Positions 29,789 to 37,820 of a stretch of DNA of 64,000 bases are shown in pieces (the first letter of the stretch is position 1; the number at the start of each line of letters is the position of its first letter). Under the pieces are notes generated by a model. The model worked only from the letters and a program-made list of their open reading frames with translations. It was not told the origin of the DNA and did no database searches. Source of the DNA: Acidovorax sp. KKS102. Its GTDB lineage: Bacteria > Pseudomonadota > Gammaproteobacteria > Burkholderiales > Burkholderiaceae_C. Made by a program: the position numbers and the translations under genes. Location: contig NC_018708.1 of assembly GCF_000302535.1 (NCBI RefSeq), positions 2,356,001 through 2,420,000 of the forward strand, given 5' to 3'.

Positions 29789-29985
29789 AGAACGGTCATG
29801 CTAGCCCGCAGAACGTGACTTTGGGCCCTTCGCACTGAGCTGCAGGCCTTTTGGCGCGCTTGTCCTACAGAGTGGGAACGCGTGGACGATCTTCTTGTCG
29901 TGCGGGGCTCCGGGGACACGTTGGCCGTTGCGTGGTCTGATGCTGTGTTCTTATGCACGTTGATCCCTCCTAGAATTCGCACGCC

Positions 29986-30894
29986 ATGCACAACCCCCGT
30001 CATCCCCATGTACTCCCGGTGCGCGACGGGGTGAGCCCCAGCTGTGTGGTGCTGCCCACACGCGGGCAGGGCAGCATGCTGGATTTCCTGGTGCATCGAC
30101 TGCCCGCAGTGTCCCGTGATGGCTGGTACGACCGCATGAAGGCGGGTGATGTGGTGGATGAGCACGGGCAGGCTGTTCAGCCCGAACGGCCCTTCGAGGG
30201 TGGTGTGCGTCTTTACTACTACCGTAGCCTCCCGGCGGAGCCCGCGTTGCCCTTCAGCGAAACCGTGCTGTACCAGGACGAGTATCTGGTAGTGGCGGAC
30301 AAACCTCACTTCATGCCGGTTACGCCCTCGGGTCGTTATCTGCAAAACACCTTGCTGGTGCGGCTGAAGCGTCGACTGGGGCTACCCGAGTTGTCACCTC
30401 TGCATCGTATTGATCGCGATACAGCCGGGCTGGTGATGTTGTCGGTGCAGCAGCCCACCCGTGGTGTCTACCAGGCCTTGTTCCGTGACCGGCAGATCAT
30501 CAAGCACTACGACGCGATTGCGCCCTGGCGCGCGGACGTAGTCTTTCCCCGCGACCATGCCAGCCGTCTGGAAGAAAGCCCGCAGTTCTTTCGCATGCAC
30601 GAAGTGCCCGGCGAGCCCAACAGCCACACCCACATGCAGGTGCTGGAGGTGGCCGGTGATTGGGCACGCTACCGCCTGTCACCCATCACTGGCAAGCGGC
30701 ACCAGTTGCGCGTGCACATGGCGGCCCTGGGACTGCCGCTGCGCAACGATCCGTTCTACCCCGTGGTCAACGACCCGCCCGAAGGTGACTATTCGCGGCC
30801 CTTGCAGTTGCTGGCAAGGTCACTGGAGTTTGTGGATCCGGTGACAGGGGTTCAGAGAGTCTTTGAAAGCCAGCAGGCTCTGGTCTTGCCCTGA
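29986..30894 (+). CDS. RluA-family pseudouridine synthase
   Basis: A 302-residue pseudouridine synthase of the RluA family. The catalytic motif is HRIDRDTAGLVML near residue 139 (the first Asp is the nucleophile), preceded by YLVVADKPHFMPVTPSGRYL (about 100). The C-terminal motif ITGKRHQLRVHMAALGLP-LRND completes the active site. An S4 RNA-binding domain is not obvious; the N-terminus (SMLDFLVHRLPAVSRDGWYD) instead resembles the variant family often labelled RluA-like or YqcB. The substrate RNA position cannot be read from sequence. It has its own short upstream region divergent from the AsmA-family gene. Confidence 0.92.
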   Translation: MHNPRHPHVLPVRDGVSPSCVVLPTRGQGSMLDFLVHRLPAVSRDGWYDRMKAGDVVDEHGQAVQPERPFEGGVRLYYYRSLPAEPALPFSETVLYQDEYLVVADKPHFMPVTPSGRYLQNTLLVRLKRRLGLPELSPLHRIDRDTAGLVMLSVQQPTRGVYQALFRDRQIIKHYDAIAPWRADVVFPRDHASRLEESPQFFRMHEVPGEPNSHTHMQVLEVAGDWARYRLSPITGKRHQLRVHMAALGLPLRNDPFYPVVNDPPEGDYSRPLQLLARSLEFVDPVTGVQRVFESQQALVLP

Positions 30895-31056
30895 GCTCAT
30901 CGGCGGCCGGCTTGTGGCTCCAGGCCGCAGCTACCAAAGCGGACTTCGTTAACGAGACCGGGCTGAGCCCCGCGCAAGGGGTTTGTGACCGAAGGCAGAG
31001 CCCTCGGCCTGCCGCACCAAGTCGCTAGGCGGCGCAGCATGCCGACATTCGCCCAT

Positions 31057-31092
31057 GAAAAAGCCTGCCAGACGTTGTTGCCTGGCAGGCTT
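31057..31092 (-). terminator. Terminator of the tRNA-Gly transcript
   Basis: On the minus strand AAGCCTGCCA (31092-31083) pairs with TGGCAGGCTT (31070-31061) and is followed by TTTC, with T-run 31062-31058. It lies 16 bp past the tRNA 3' end, which is the expected position. Confidence 0.85.
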
Positions 31093-31107
31093 GGAATGTC
31101 GGGAATA

Positions 31108-31181
31108 TGGAGCGGGTGAAGGGAATCGAACCCTCGTATGAAGCTTGGGAAGCTGCCGTTCTACCATTGAACTACACCCGC
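31108..31181 (-). tRNA. glyT: tRNA-Gly(CCC)
   Basis: A 74-nt cloverleaf with encoded CCA. The acceptor stem is GCGGGTG/CACCCGC, the D-arm is GTTC-AATGGTA-GAAC, the anticodon loop is TTCCCAA (anticodon CCC, reads GGG) and the T-arm is GAGGG-TTCGATT-CCCTT. It closely resembles the E. coli GGG-reading tRNA-Gly. The anticodon stem is GCAGC/GCTTC, leaving a C-U mismatch at the second pair (31155 against 31141). It is a single gene on the minus strand with its own terminator. Confidence 0.96.
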
Positions 31182-31317
31182 AGCAGTCGGGATTATAGGC
31201 AGCATCTGCAAGCTCAAACTCCAGTGCCGGTTTGGCTATGGTCCGACCACATGAGAGCTCACTGGGCCGCAGTGGCGGCTGCGGAAAAGCGGAGGCTGTC
31301 CGATACACTGTAACCGC

Positions 31318-31596
31318 ATGGATGGCCTTCAAAAATCTGTGGCCGCTTGGGTGCCAGCCTGGTTGCTGGTTTGGGCTACCAGTCTTGGTGGTTGCGCGTA
31401 TTCGCCGCCAGCGCATTTCATCGTTGTCGGAAATGAAAAATCAGTGTCGATCAGTTGGGAAAACTCCACTCTGGGCTCGGATGGAGCGCTCAGGGCGGCA
31501 GAGAAGCACTGCGCCAAGTATGGCCTCGCGGCAGAACTCGCCAATCAGGTGGGTCGTTTCGAAGCGACTTACCGTTGCGTCCAGGCGGTGGAGTGA
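31318..31596 (+). CDS. Small putative lipoprotein
   Basis: A 92-residue protein with a signal peptide and lipobox: hydrophobic WVPAWLLVWATSLGGC with Cys26. The mature part is about 66 residues, with strand-like FIVVGNEKSVSISWE, a helix (GALRAAEKHCAKYGLAAEL) and a final strand ending in Cys (RFEATYRCVQAVE). Two cysteines in the mature part (in KHCAKYG and YRCVQ) could form a disulfide. Many Proteobacteria have small lipoproteins with this A-x-x-H-C-x-x-Y-G pattern, but none has a known role. It stands alone between the tRNA and gabD. Confidence 0.7.
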   Translation: MDGLQKSVAAWVPAWLLVWATSLGGCAYSPPAHFIVVGNEKSVSISWENSTLGSDGALRAAEKHCAKYGLAAELANQVGRFEATYRCVQAVE

Positions 31597-31627
31597 CGCT
31601 GCTGAGCGTACCAGGTCGCAGTGGGGT

Positions 31628-31697
31628 ATTTTTGTGCTCCCAATGCGCCCTGGTGTTTGATATTCATGTGCAAGCAGCTATCAAATTAATAGCTGTT
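31628..31697. repeat. Dispersed Comamonadaceae-type repeat
   Basis: TTTTTGTGCTCCCAATGCGC leads, through GATATTCATG, to GTGCAAGCAGCTATCAAATT and AATAGC. It fits the same degenerate plan as the copies at 14936, 40811, 51191 and 57938. The inner palindrome (AGCTATcaaattAATAGCT) could form a hairpin that ends gabD-strand transcription; the gabD stop is at 31709. Confidence 0.5.
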
Positions 31698-31708
31698 TGT
31701 GCCAGCAT

Positions 31709-33205
31709 TTATTTGCCGCTCTGGATGTCTCCCACACACAGGTACTTGATCTCCACATAGTCGTCCATGCCGTAGTGCGAGCCCTCGCGGCCCAGGCCTG
31801 ACTGCTTGACGCCGCCAAAAGGCACGTGCTCGGTGGCCAGGATGCCCACGTTGGCGCCGACCATGCCGTATTCCAGCGCTTCGGTCACGCGGAAGATGCG
31901 GCCCACGTCGCGGCTGTAGAAGTAGCTGGCCAGGCCGAATTCGGTGTTGTTGGCTGCGTCGATGGCTTCCTGCTCGGTCTTGAACTTGAACACCGGGGCG
32001 AAGGGGCCGAAAGTTTCCTCGCGGGCGCAGAGCATGTCGGCCGTGGCGTTGGCGACCACCGTGGGTTCAAAGAACTGGCCCGAGCCCAAGGCGGTGAGCC
32101 GCTGGCCGCCCGCCACCACCTGGCCGCCCTTGGCCAGTGCATCGTCCACATGGCGCTGCACCTTGGTCAGTGCGGCTTCTTCGATCAGCGGGCCCTGGTT
32201 CACACCGGCCTCAAAGCCGTTGCCCACTTTGGCCGTCTTCACCTTGGCGGCGAACTTTGCCACGAACTCGTCGTACACGCCTTCCTGCACGTAAAAGCGG
32301 TTGGTGCACACACAGGTCTGGCCGGCGTTGCGGTACTTGCTGGCGAAGGCGCCTTCCACGGCGCTGTCCACATCGGCATCGTCGAACACGATGAAGGGCG
32401 CGTTGCCGCCCAGTTCCAGCGACATTTTCTTGACCGTGGGGGCCGACTGCGCCATCAGGATGCGGCCCACTTCGGTGCTGCCCGTGAAGCTGATGTGGCG
32501 CACCACGTCGCTCGCGCACAGGACCTTGCCGATGGCGATGGAGTTGTCGCTGTCTGCGGGCAGGATGTTGAACACCCCGGCCGGGATGCCCGCGCGGATG
32601 GCCAGCTCTGCGGCGGCCAGGGCGGTGAGCGGCGTCAGCTCGGCGGGCTTGATGACCACAGGGCAACCTGCAGCCAGTGCGGGCGCGACCTTGCGCGTGA
32701 TCATGGCCAGCGGGAAGTTCCATGGGGTGATGGCCGCGCACACGCCGATGGGCTGCTTGAGCACCAGCAGGCGGCGGTTGTTGTCGAACTGGGGCAGGGT
32801 CTCGCCGTTGATGCGTTTGGCTTCTTCGGCAAACCACTCCACAAAACTGGCGCCGTAGGCGACCTCGCCCTTGGCCTCGGGCAGTGGCTTGCCCTGCTCG
32901 GCGGTCATGATGCGCCCCAAGTCGTCCTGGTTGGCCATCAGCAGATCGAACCACTTGCGCAGAATGATGCTGCGCTCCTTGGCGGTTTTGGTCTTCCAGG
33001 GGCCCCAGGCGGCATTGGCGGCGGCAATGGCGGCCTCTGCATCGGCCGGGCCCAGGTTGGCCACATCGGCCAGCTTGAGGCCTGTGGCCGGGTCGTTCAC
33101 ATCAAAGCGGCTGCTGCCTGCGATCCACTGGCCGTTGATGAGGCCGTCGGTCTTGAGCAGTGTGGGGTCGTTCAGCAGGGCGAGGGGGGAGGTCTTCATG
33201 TCCAT
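31709..33205 (-). CDS. gabD: NAD(P)-dependent succinate-semialdehyde dehydrogenase
   Basis: An aldehyde dehydrogenase of the GabD group, 498 residues. The catalytic general base is Glu264 (SLELGGNAPF) and the nucleophile is Cys298 in GQTCVCTNRFYV; the CxC pair is typical of GabD. The oxyanion Asn is in TPWNFPLAM (near 163). The expected reaction is succinate semialdehyde to succinate, the last step of GABA breakdown. It is the final gene of a minus-strand unit gabT-ABC importer-gabD, 166 bp after the second permease; that gap contains a 16-bp-spaced direct repeat AAGCCAGGCGC (33253, 33269). Related dehydrogenases also act on 2-oxoglutarate semialdehyde, which matters for the nearby hydroxyproline cluster. 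Confidence 0.9.
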   Translation of the reverse strand: MDMKTSPLALLNDPTLLKTDGLINGQWIAGSSRFDVNDPATGLKLADVANLGPADAEAAIAAANAAWGPWKTKTAKERSIILRKWFDLLMANQDDLGRIMTAEQGKPLPEAKGEVAYGASFVEWFAEEAKRINGETLPQFDNNRRLLVLKQPIGVCAAITPWNFPLAMITRKVAPALAAGCPVVIKPAELTPLTALAAAELAIRAGIPAGVFNILPADSDNSIAIGKVLCASDVVRHISFTGSTEVGRILMAQSAPTVKKMSLELGGNAPFIVFDDADVDSAVEGAFASKYRNAGQTCVCTNRFYVQEGVYDEFVAKFAAKVKTAKVGNGFEAGVNQGPLIEEAALTKVQRHVDDALAKGGQVVAGGQRLTALGSGQFFEPTVVANATADMLCAREETFGPFAPVFKFKTEQEAIDAANNTEFGLASYFYSRDVGRIFRVTEALEYGMVGANVGILATEHVPFGGVKQSGLGREGSHYGMDDYVEIKYLCVGDIQSGK

Positions 33206-33371
33206 GGGATTGCTTCCAGAAAGAGGGGCGTAACGAAGGAGAGACGAAAGAAAAGCCAGGCGCCAAAAAAGCCAGGCGCGTTTGCCCGCAGGGCCGGGGT
33301 CTAGCCAAAGGCTAGCACGCCCGGACGCATTGCGTTGGTCGCCAAGGTGGCAGCCACTGGCAGCATGTCGG

Positions 33372-34190
33372 TCATGCGCGCCGCCCCCGCAACCACTCCA
33401 GCGCCAGCAGCAGGCTGGTGGTGAACAGGATCAGCAGCGTGGCCACGGCGGCAATGGTGGGCGAGATGTTTTCGCGGATGCCGTTGAACATCTGGCGCGG
33501 CAAGGTGGACTGGTCGGCGCCCGCGAGGAACAGCGTGACGACGACCTCGTCGAACGAGGTGGCAAACGCGAACATAGCGCCCGAGATCACGCCCGGCGCG
33601 ATCACCGGCAGCGTGATGCGGAAGAAGGTGTTCAGCGGCGTCTCGCCCAGGCTCAGCGAAGCGCGCACCAGGTTGTGGTTGAAGCCTGCCAGCGTGGCCA
33701 GCACGGTGGTCAGCACAAACGGGGCGCCCAGCGCGGCATGCACGACGATGAGGCCCAGGTAGCTATCGGCCAGCCCAAGCGGCGCAAAGTACAGGTAGGT
33801 GGCCACGCCCACCACGATGATGGGCACCACCATGGGCGCGATGAGGATGCCCATGAGCAGCCCCTTGAAGCGGAAGTCGGCCCGCGACAACCCCACCGCC
33901 GCCAGCGTGCCCAGCACGGTGGCAATGAGCGTGGCCGCAGGCGCCACGATGAAGCTGTTGCGCGTGGCGCGCGCCCACTCGGGTGATTCGAACAGGTTCT
34001 GGTACCACTTGAGCGACCAGCCGTGGATGGGGTAAGCGAGAAACGAACTCTCGGAAAACGACAGCGGCACCATCACCAGGATGGGCGCCAGCAAGAAGGC
34101 GAGCACGGCCACACACAGCGCGCGCACGGCCCACCAGCCGAGCTTGTCGGCCAGCGTGGCATAGAGGGGGAAGGAGGGAAGGCGGAACAT
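33372..34190 (-). CDS. ABC importer permease, PotC-like (GABA/polyamine type)
   Basis: A 272-residue inner-membrane permease with six predicted helices (for example LCVAVLAFLLAPILVMVPLSF and LIATVLGTLAAVGLSRADF). The EAA loop, which contacts the ATPase, is LVRASLSLGETPLNTFFRITLP, near residue 180. It is the second permease of a PotABCD-type importer and follows the PotB-like gene by 41 bp. Clustering with gabT and gabD makes GABA or a related polyamine breakdown product the likely substrate. Confidence 0.88.
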   Translation of the reverse strand: MFRLPSFPLYATLADKLGWWAVRALCVAVLAFLLAPILVMVPLSFSESSFLAYPIHGWSLKWYQNLFESPEWARATRNSFIVAPAATLIATVLGTLAAVGLSRADFRFKGLLMGILIAPMVVPIIVVGVATYLYFAPLGLADSYLGLIVVHAALGAPFVLTTVLATLAGFNHNLVRASLSLGETPLNTFFRITLPVIAPGVISGAMFAFATSFDEVVVTLFLAGADQSTLPRQMFNGIRENISPTIAAVATLLILFTTSLLLALEWLRGRRA

Positions 34191-34231
34191 GGTCAGCGGC
34201 TTTCTGCGTCAGAAGATGGGTCCACCTGGGG

Positions 34232-35494
34232 TCAGCCCAGGCTCAACTCGGCCTTGCCAAAGCGCCGGTACACGCCATACAGCACCAGCGTGGCCGCCAG
34301 CAGCAGGGCGCCCAGCGCGCAGGCCATGCCCCAGTTCACTTCCACATTGGTGTAGCGGGCGATGTAGTAGCTCAGCATCTGGTCGTCGGCCCCGCCCAGC
34401 AGCGCGGGCGTGACGTAGTAGCCGATGGCCAGGATGAAGACCAGCAGCGCGCCTGCGCCAATGCCGGGGTAGGTTTGCGGCACATACACCCGGAAGAACG
34501 CGGCCACAGGAGAGCTGCCCAGCGACACCGCCGCGCGCAGGTAAGTGGGCGGCACGCTTTTCATCACGCTGTACAGCGGCAGGATCATGAAGGGCAGCAG
34601 GATGTGCACCATGGCAATCACCACGCCCGTGCGGTTGAACAGCAGCGCCAGCGGCTGCTCGATCACACCCAGGCCCATCAGGCCGCGGTTGACCAGCCCT
34701 TCGGACTGCAGCAGCACGATCCATGCGGCCACGCGCACGAGGATGGAGGTCCAGAACGGCACCAGCACCAGAATCATCAGCACATTGGCCGGCCGGGCGG
34801 GCAGGGTGGCCAGCCACCAGGCCAGCGGGTAGCCCAGCAGCAGGCACACCAGTGTGACCACCAGACTGATGTGGAAGGTGCGCAGCAGAATGCCGCCAAA
34901 CGCGCGCTGTTCCTCGGGCATGCGCTCGATGTGGCCCAGTGCGTCGCGCTGCAGGTCCACCGAGGCGAGCAGGTAGTCGGGCGTCCAGCGGGCGCCGTTT
35001 TTGGCGATGGCCTGCCACAGTGGGGCATCGGCCCAGCGCGGGTCTTTGTCCAGCAGCTGCGCGCGGATGGCCTCGGGTGTGCCCGCCACGGGCAGCGCGC
35101 GGTACGCGCCCATGATGAGCGAGCGCGCGCCGGGCACTTCGGTGTTGAGCCGCCGCGCCAGCGCCCCGGCGTCGGAGCTGTCGGGCAGGCGGGCCAGGTC
35201 TTGCACTAGCGCGGCGTAGGCGGGTGCGCCGGGGGCGTCCTTGCGGTCCCAGCCGTCCAGCGCGCGCATGGTGGCGGGCAGGGCGTTGGCGACTTCGGGG
35301 TTTTCCACCGCGCGCTGCAGCAGCGCGGCAATGGGCACCAGCAGCGTGAGCAGCAGGAACACCAGCAGTGGCAAGGTCAGCGCAAAGGCGCGCCATTTGC
35401 GGCGTGACTCGGCGCGCGCCAGGGCCTGGCGCAGCGCACCGGGGGGGCTGCCTTCGGGGGCAATGGCATGGGGATGGGCCAGGGTGGCTTGCAT
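34232..35494 (-). CDS. ABC importer permease, PotB-like
   Basis: A 420-residue permease, longer than PotB (about 285) because a periplasmic insertion of about 130 residues (roughly 65-200: RAVENPEVANALPATMRALD to the start of helix 2) separates the first two helices. The transport core follows, with helices such as LVVTLVCLLLGYPLAWWLA and VLMILVLVPFWTSILVRVAA. The EAA loop is YLRAAVSLGSSPVAAFFRV. Such insertions are common in the spermidine/putrescine/GABA permease subfamily of Proteobacteria. It pairs with the PotC-like protein; both are inner-membrane proteins. Confidence 0.88.
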   Translation of the reverse strand: MQATLAHPHAIAPEGSPPGALRQALARAESRRKWRAFALTLPLLVFLLLTLLVPIAALLQRAVENPEVANALPATMRALDGWDRKDAPGAPAYAALVQDLARLPDSSDAGALARRLNTEVPGARSLIMGAYRALPVAGTPEAIRAQLLDKDPRWADAPLWQAIAKNGARWTPDYLLASVDLQRDALGHIERMPEEQRAFGGILLRTFHISLVVTLVCLLLGYPLAWWLATLPARPANVLMILVLVPFWTSILVRVAAWIVLLQSEGLVNRGLMGLGVIEQPLALLFNRTGVVIAMVHILLPFMILPLYSVMKSVPPTYLRAAVSLGSSPVAAFFRVYVPQTYPGIGAGALLVFILAIGYYVTPALLGGADDQMLSYYIARYTNVEVNWGMACALGALLLAATLVLYGVYRRFGKAELSLG

Positions 35495-35553
35495 GCGGGT
35501 GTCCTGCTCTCAGCGTTTCACAAGGGCATCTTCAAAGGGGCAATACAGGAGGC

Positions 35554-36585
35554 TTACTGGGTGGCCCAGGCGGCAAAGCGCTTCTCCAGCGCCTCACCCT
35601 GGTCGGCCCAGAAGCCCACGTTGAATTGCAGCGCTTCCTTGGCGTTGGTGGCCGAGGTGGGCAGGTCGTCCAGCACCTTCTTGTCCAGCGACGCCAGCGC
35701 CTTGCTGTTGGCCGGGCCGTAGGCGATGTTCTGCGCGTAGGCCGCCTGTTGGGGCGTCTGCATGGTGAAGGCGATGAACTTCACGGCCGCATCCTTGTTG
35801 GGCGTGCCCTTGGGGATGGCCCAGTAGTCCAGGTCGTAGATGCCGCCGGGCCAGTAGATCTTGAGGTTGCGGCCTTCGCGGTTGGCCGCGTCGATCCGGC
35901 CGTTGAACACCGTGGTCAGCGCCACATCACCCGCCACCAGGAACTGGGGCGCTTGGGCACCGGCCTCCCACCACTGGATGTTGGGCTTCAGTTCGGTCAG
36001 CTTCTTGAAGGCGCGGTCGGCGCCGTCCTTGGTGGCCAGCACCTTGTACACATCGGCGGGCTTCACACCATCGGCCAACAGCGCAAATTCGAGGTTGTAG
36101 CGCGCGCCCTTGCGCATGCCGCGCTTTCCGGGGATCTTCTTGGTGTCCCAGAAATCGGCCCAGCTCGTGGGCGGGGTCTTGAGCTTGTCGCCGTTGTAGG
36201 CCATGACGGTGGACCACACAAAGATGCCCACGGCGCATTCGTGCACGGCGGCTGGCAGCAGATCGGCCTTGGGCACGATCTTGCTGTAGTCCAGCTTTTC
36301 GTACAGGCCTTCATCGCAGCCGCGCGCGGCGTCGGGCGATTCGACCTCCACCACGTCCCAGGTCACCTTCTTGGTCTCGACCATGGCTTTGACCTTGGCC
36401 TGCTCGCCGTTGTATTCGACGGCCACGATCTTGGTGCCCTGCTTTTCGTAGGGCTCATAGAACGCCTTTTTCTGCGCATTGGCATTGGCGCCGCCAAAGT
36501 TCACGACGGTGAGTTGCTGTTGCGCAAAGCTGGGCAGGGCCAGGCAGGCAGCCAGGGATGCGCAGGCGATGAGGCTCTTTTTCAT
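35554..36585 (-). CDS. ABC importer periplasmic binding protein, PotD-like
   Basis: A 343-residue extracellular solute-binding protein. It has a classical signal peptide MKKSLIACASLAACLALPSFA, cleavage near residue 21. The mature sequence begins QQQLTVVNFGGANANAQKKA, typical of the PotD/spermidine-putrescine family, and contains WDVVEVESPDAARGCDEGLY and the C-terminal AAYAQNIAYGPANSKALASL. It should deliver a small amine or amino acid to the PotBC-like permeases. Neighbouring gabT and gabD favour GABA. It is in the same transcription unit, 60 bp upstream of the PotB-like gene. Confidence 0.88.
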   Translation of the reverse strand: MKKSLIACASLAACLALPSFAQQQLTVVNFGGANANAQKKAFYEPYEKQGTKIVAVEYNGEQAKVKAMVETKKVTWDVVEVESPDAARGCDEGLYEKLDYSKIVPKADLLPAAVHECAVGIFVWSTVMAYNGDKLKTPPTSWADFWDTKKIPGKRGMRKGARYNLEFALLADGVKPADVYKVLATKDGADRAFKKLTELKPNIQWWEAGAQAPQFLVAGDVALTTVFNGRIDAANREGRNLKIYWPGGIYDLDYWAIPKGTPNKDAAVKFIAFTMQTPQQAAYAQNIAYGPANSKALASLDKKVLDDLPTSATNAKEALQFNVGFWADQGEALEKRFAAWATQ

Positions 36586-36679
36586 GGTGCAGATTTCCTT
36601 GGGTAGTGGAGGGACGGGGACAGGGAATTGAGAGGGAAGAGGGAGGGCGGTGAGGGTGCAGCGGGGTTGTGCAACACCC

Positions 36680-37777
36680 TCACACGGCGTAGATGCGTGT
36701 GGCAGCGGGCGGGAACTCCAGCAACACCTGGTCGCCCGGCTGCGCGTGGCTGGTGCCCAGGGGCGACAAGGCCCGCTTGACCGTGGCCGGCTCCTGGCCG
36801 TGGCCCAGCTCGCAGACCAGGCGCAGGTGGTCGCCGTAGTAAATGGTGCGCGTCACAGTGGCCGGAATGGCGTTGGGCCGGGGATATTCGGACTGCGGGT
36901 GCAGCACGATGCGCTCGGGCCGCACGCAAGCTTGCACCCGCGCGCCCACCGGGGCCTGGTTCACGTTGATGCCGGGCAGCAGGAAGCCGCCGGGCATCTG
37001 GATGGCGGCGTCTGCCCCCGCGCCCTGCAGCGTGCCCGAGAGCACGGTGCTGTCGCCCACAAAACCCGCCACAAAGCGGTTGCTGGGGGTTTCGTACAGG
37101 CTCTCCACATCGGCCAGCTGCTGGATCACGCCTTCGTTGAACACGGCCACGCGGTCGCTCATGGTCAGTGCCTCGCCCTGGTCGTGCGTCACGTACACAA
37201 AGGTCACGCCCAGCTGGCGGTGCAGCTCTTTCAGCTCGATCTGCATGTGCTCGCGCAGCTGCTTGTCGAGCGCGCCCAGGGGCTCGTCCATCAGCACCAG
37301 CTGCGGGTTGAACACCAGCGCGCGCGCCAGGGCCACGCGCTGCTGCTGCCCGCCCGACAGGCGTGCGGGCAGGCGGTCGGCCATGCCGCCGAGGCGCACC
37401 ATGTCCAGCGCCTTCTTCACGCGTTCGGCCTGCTCGGCCTTGGGCACCTTGCGCACCGTGAGAGGGTAGGCCACGTTCTCGCCCACCGTAAGGTGGGGGA
37501 ACAGCGCGTAGTTCTGGAACACCATGCCAAAGTTGCGCTTGTGCGGCGGCGTGCGCGTGATCTGCTTGCCGTCCAGCAGGATGTCGCCCGCCGTGGGCGA
37601 TTCGAACCCGGCCAGCATCATCAGCGTGGTGGTCTTGCCCGAGCCCGACGGGCCCAGCAGGCTCAGGAACTCGCCGCGCTGTATGTCCAGGTCCAGCGAG
37701 CGCACCACCAGTTGCTCGCCGTCGTAGGTCTTTTGCACGCCGGTAAAGCGCACCAGGGGTTCGGCAGGCTGGTTCAT
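36680..37777 (-). CDS. ABC importer ATPase, PotA-like
   Basis: A 365-residue ATPase from the ATG at 37777 (MNQPAEPLVRFTGVQKTYDG); a start at 37819 would add 14 residues. Walker A is GPSGSGKTT, the Q-loop region is FGMVFQNYALFPHLTV, the ABC signature is LSGGQQQRVALARAL, Walker B is LVLMDEPLGALD and the switch His is in VTHDQGEAL. A TOBE regulatory domain fills the C-terminal third. It powers the importer encoded downstream. It starts 44 bp after the gabT stop. Confidence 0.92.
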   Translation of the reverse strand: MNQPAEPLVRFTGVQKTYDGEQLVVRSLDLDIQRGEFLSLLGPSGSGKTTTLMMLAGFESPTAGDILLDGKQITRTPPHKRNFGMVFQNYALFPHLTVGENVAYPLTVRKVPKAEQAERVKKALDMVRLGGMADRLPARLSGGQQQRVALARALVFNPQLVLMDEPLGALDKQLREHMQIELKELHRQLGVTFVYVTHDQGEALTMSDRVAVFNEGVIQQLADVESLYETPSNRFVAGFVGDSTVLSGTLQGAGADAAIQMPGGFLLPGINVNQAPVGARVQACVRPERIVLHPQSEYPRPNAIPATVTRTIYYGDHLRLVCELGHGQEPATVKRALSPLGTSHAQPGDQVLLEFPPAATRIYAV

Positions 37778-37820
37778 CGCGGGCGGTGCCGGGTAGGTGG
37801 AGTGAAGGGCCGGGCGCATG

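Noticed and set aside
33253..33279. Two direct copies of AAGCCAGGCGC, 16 bp apart, between the ABC permease and gabD
   Set aside because: Only two copies without a spacer pattern. It could be an attenuator or a chance duplication, so it is noted in the gabD entry but not listed as a feature.
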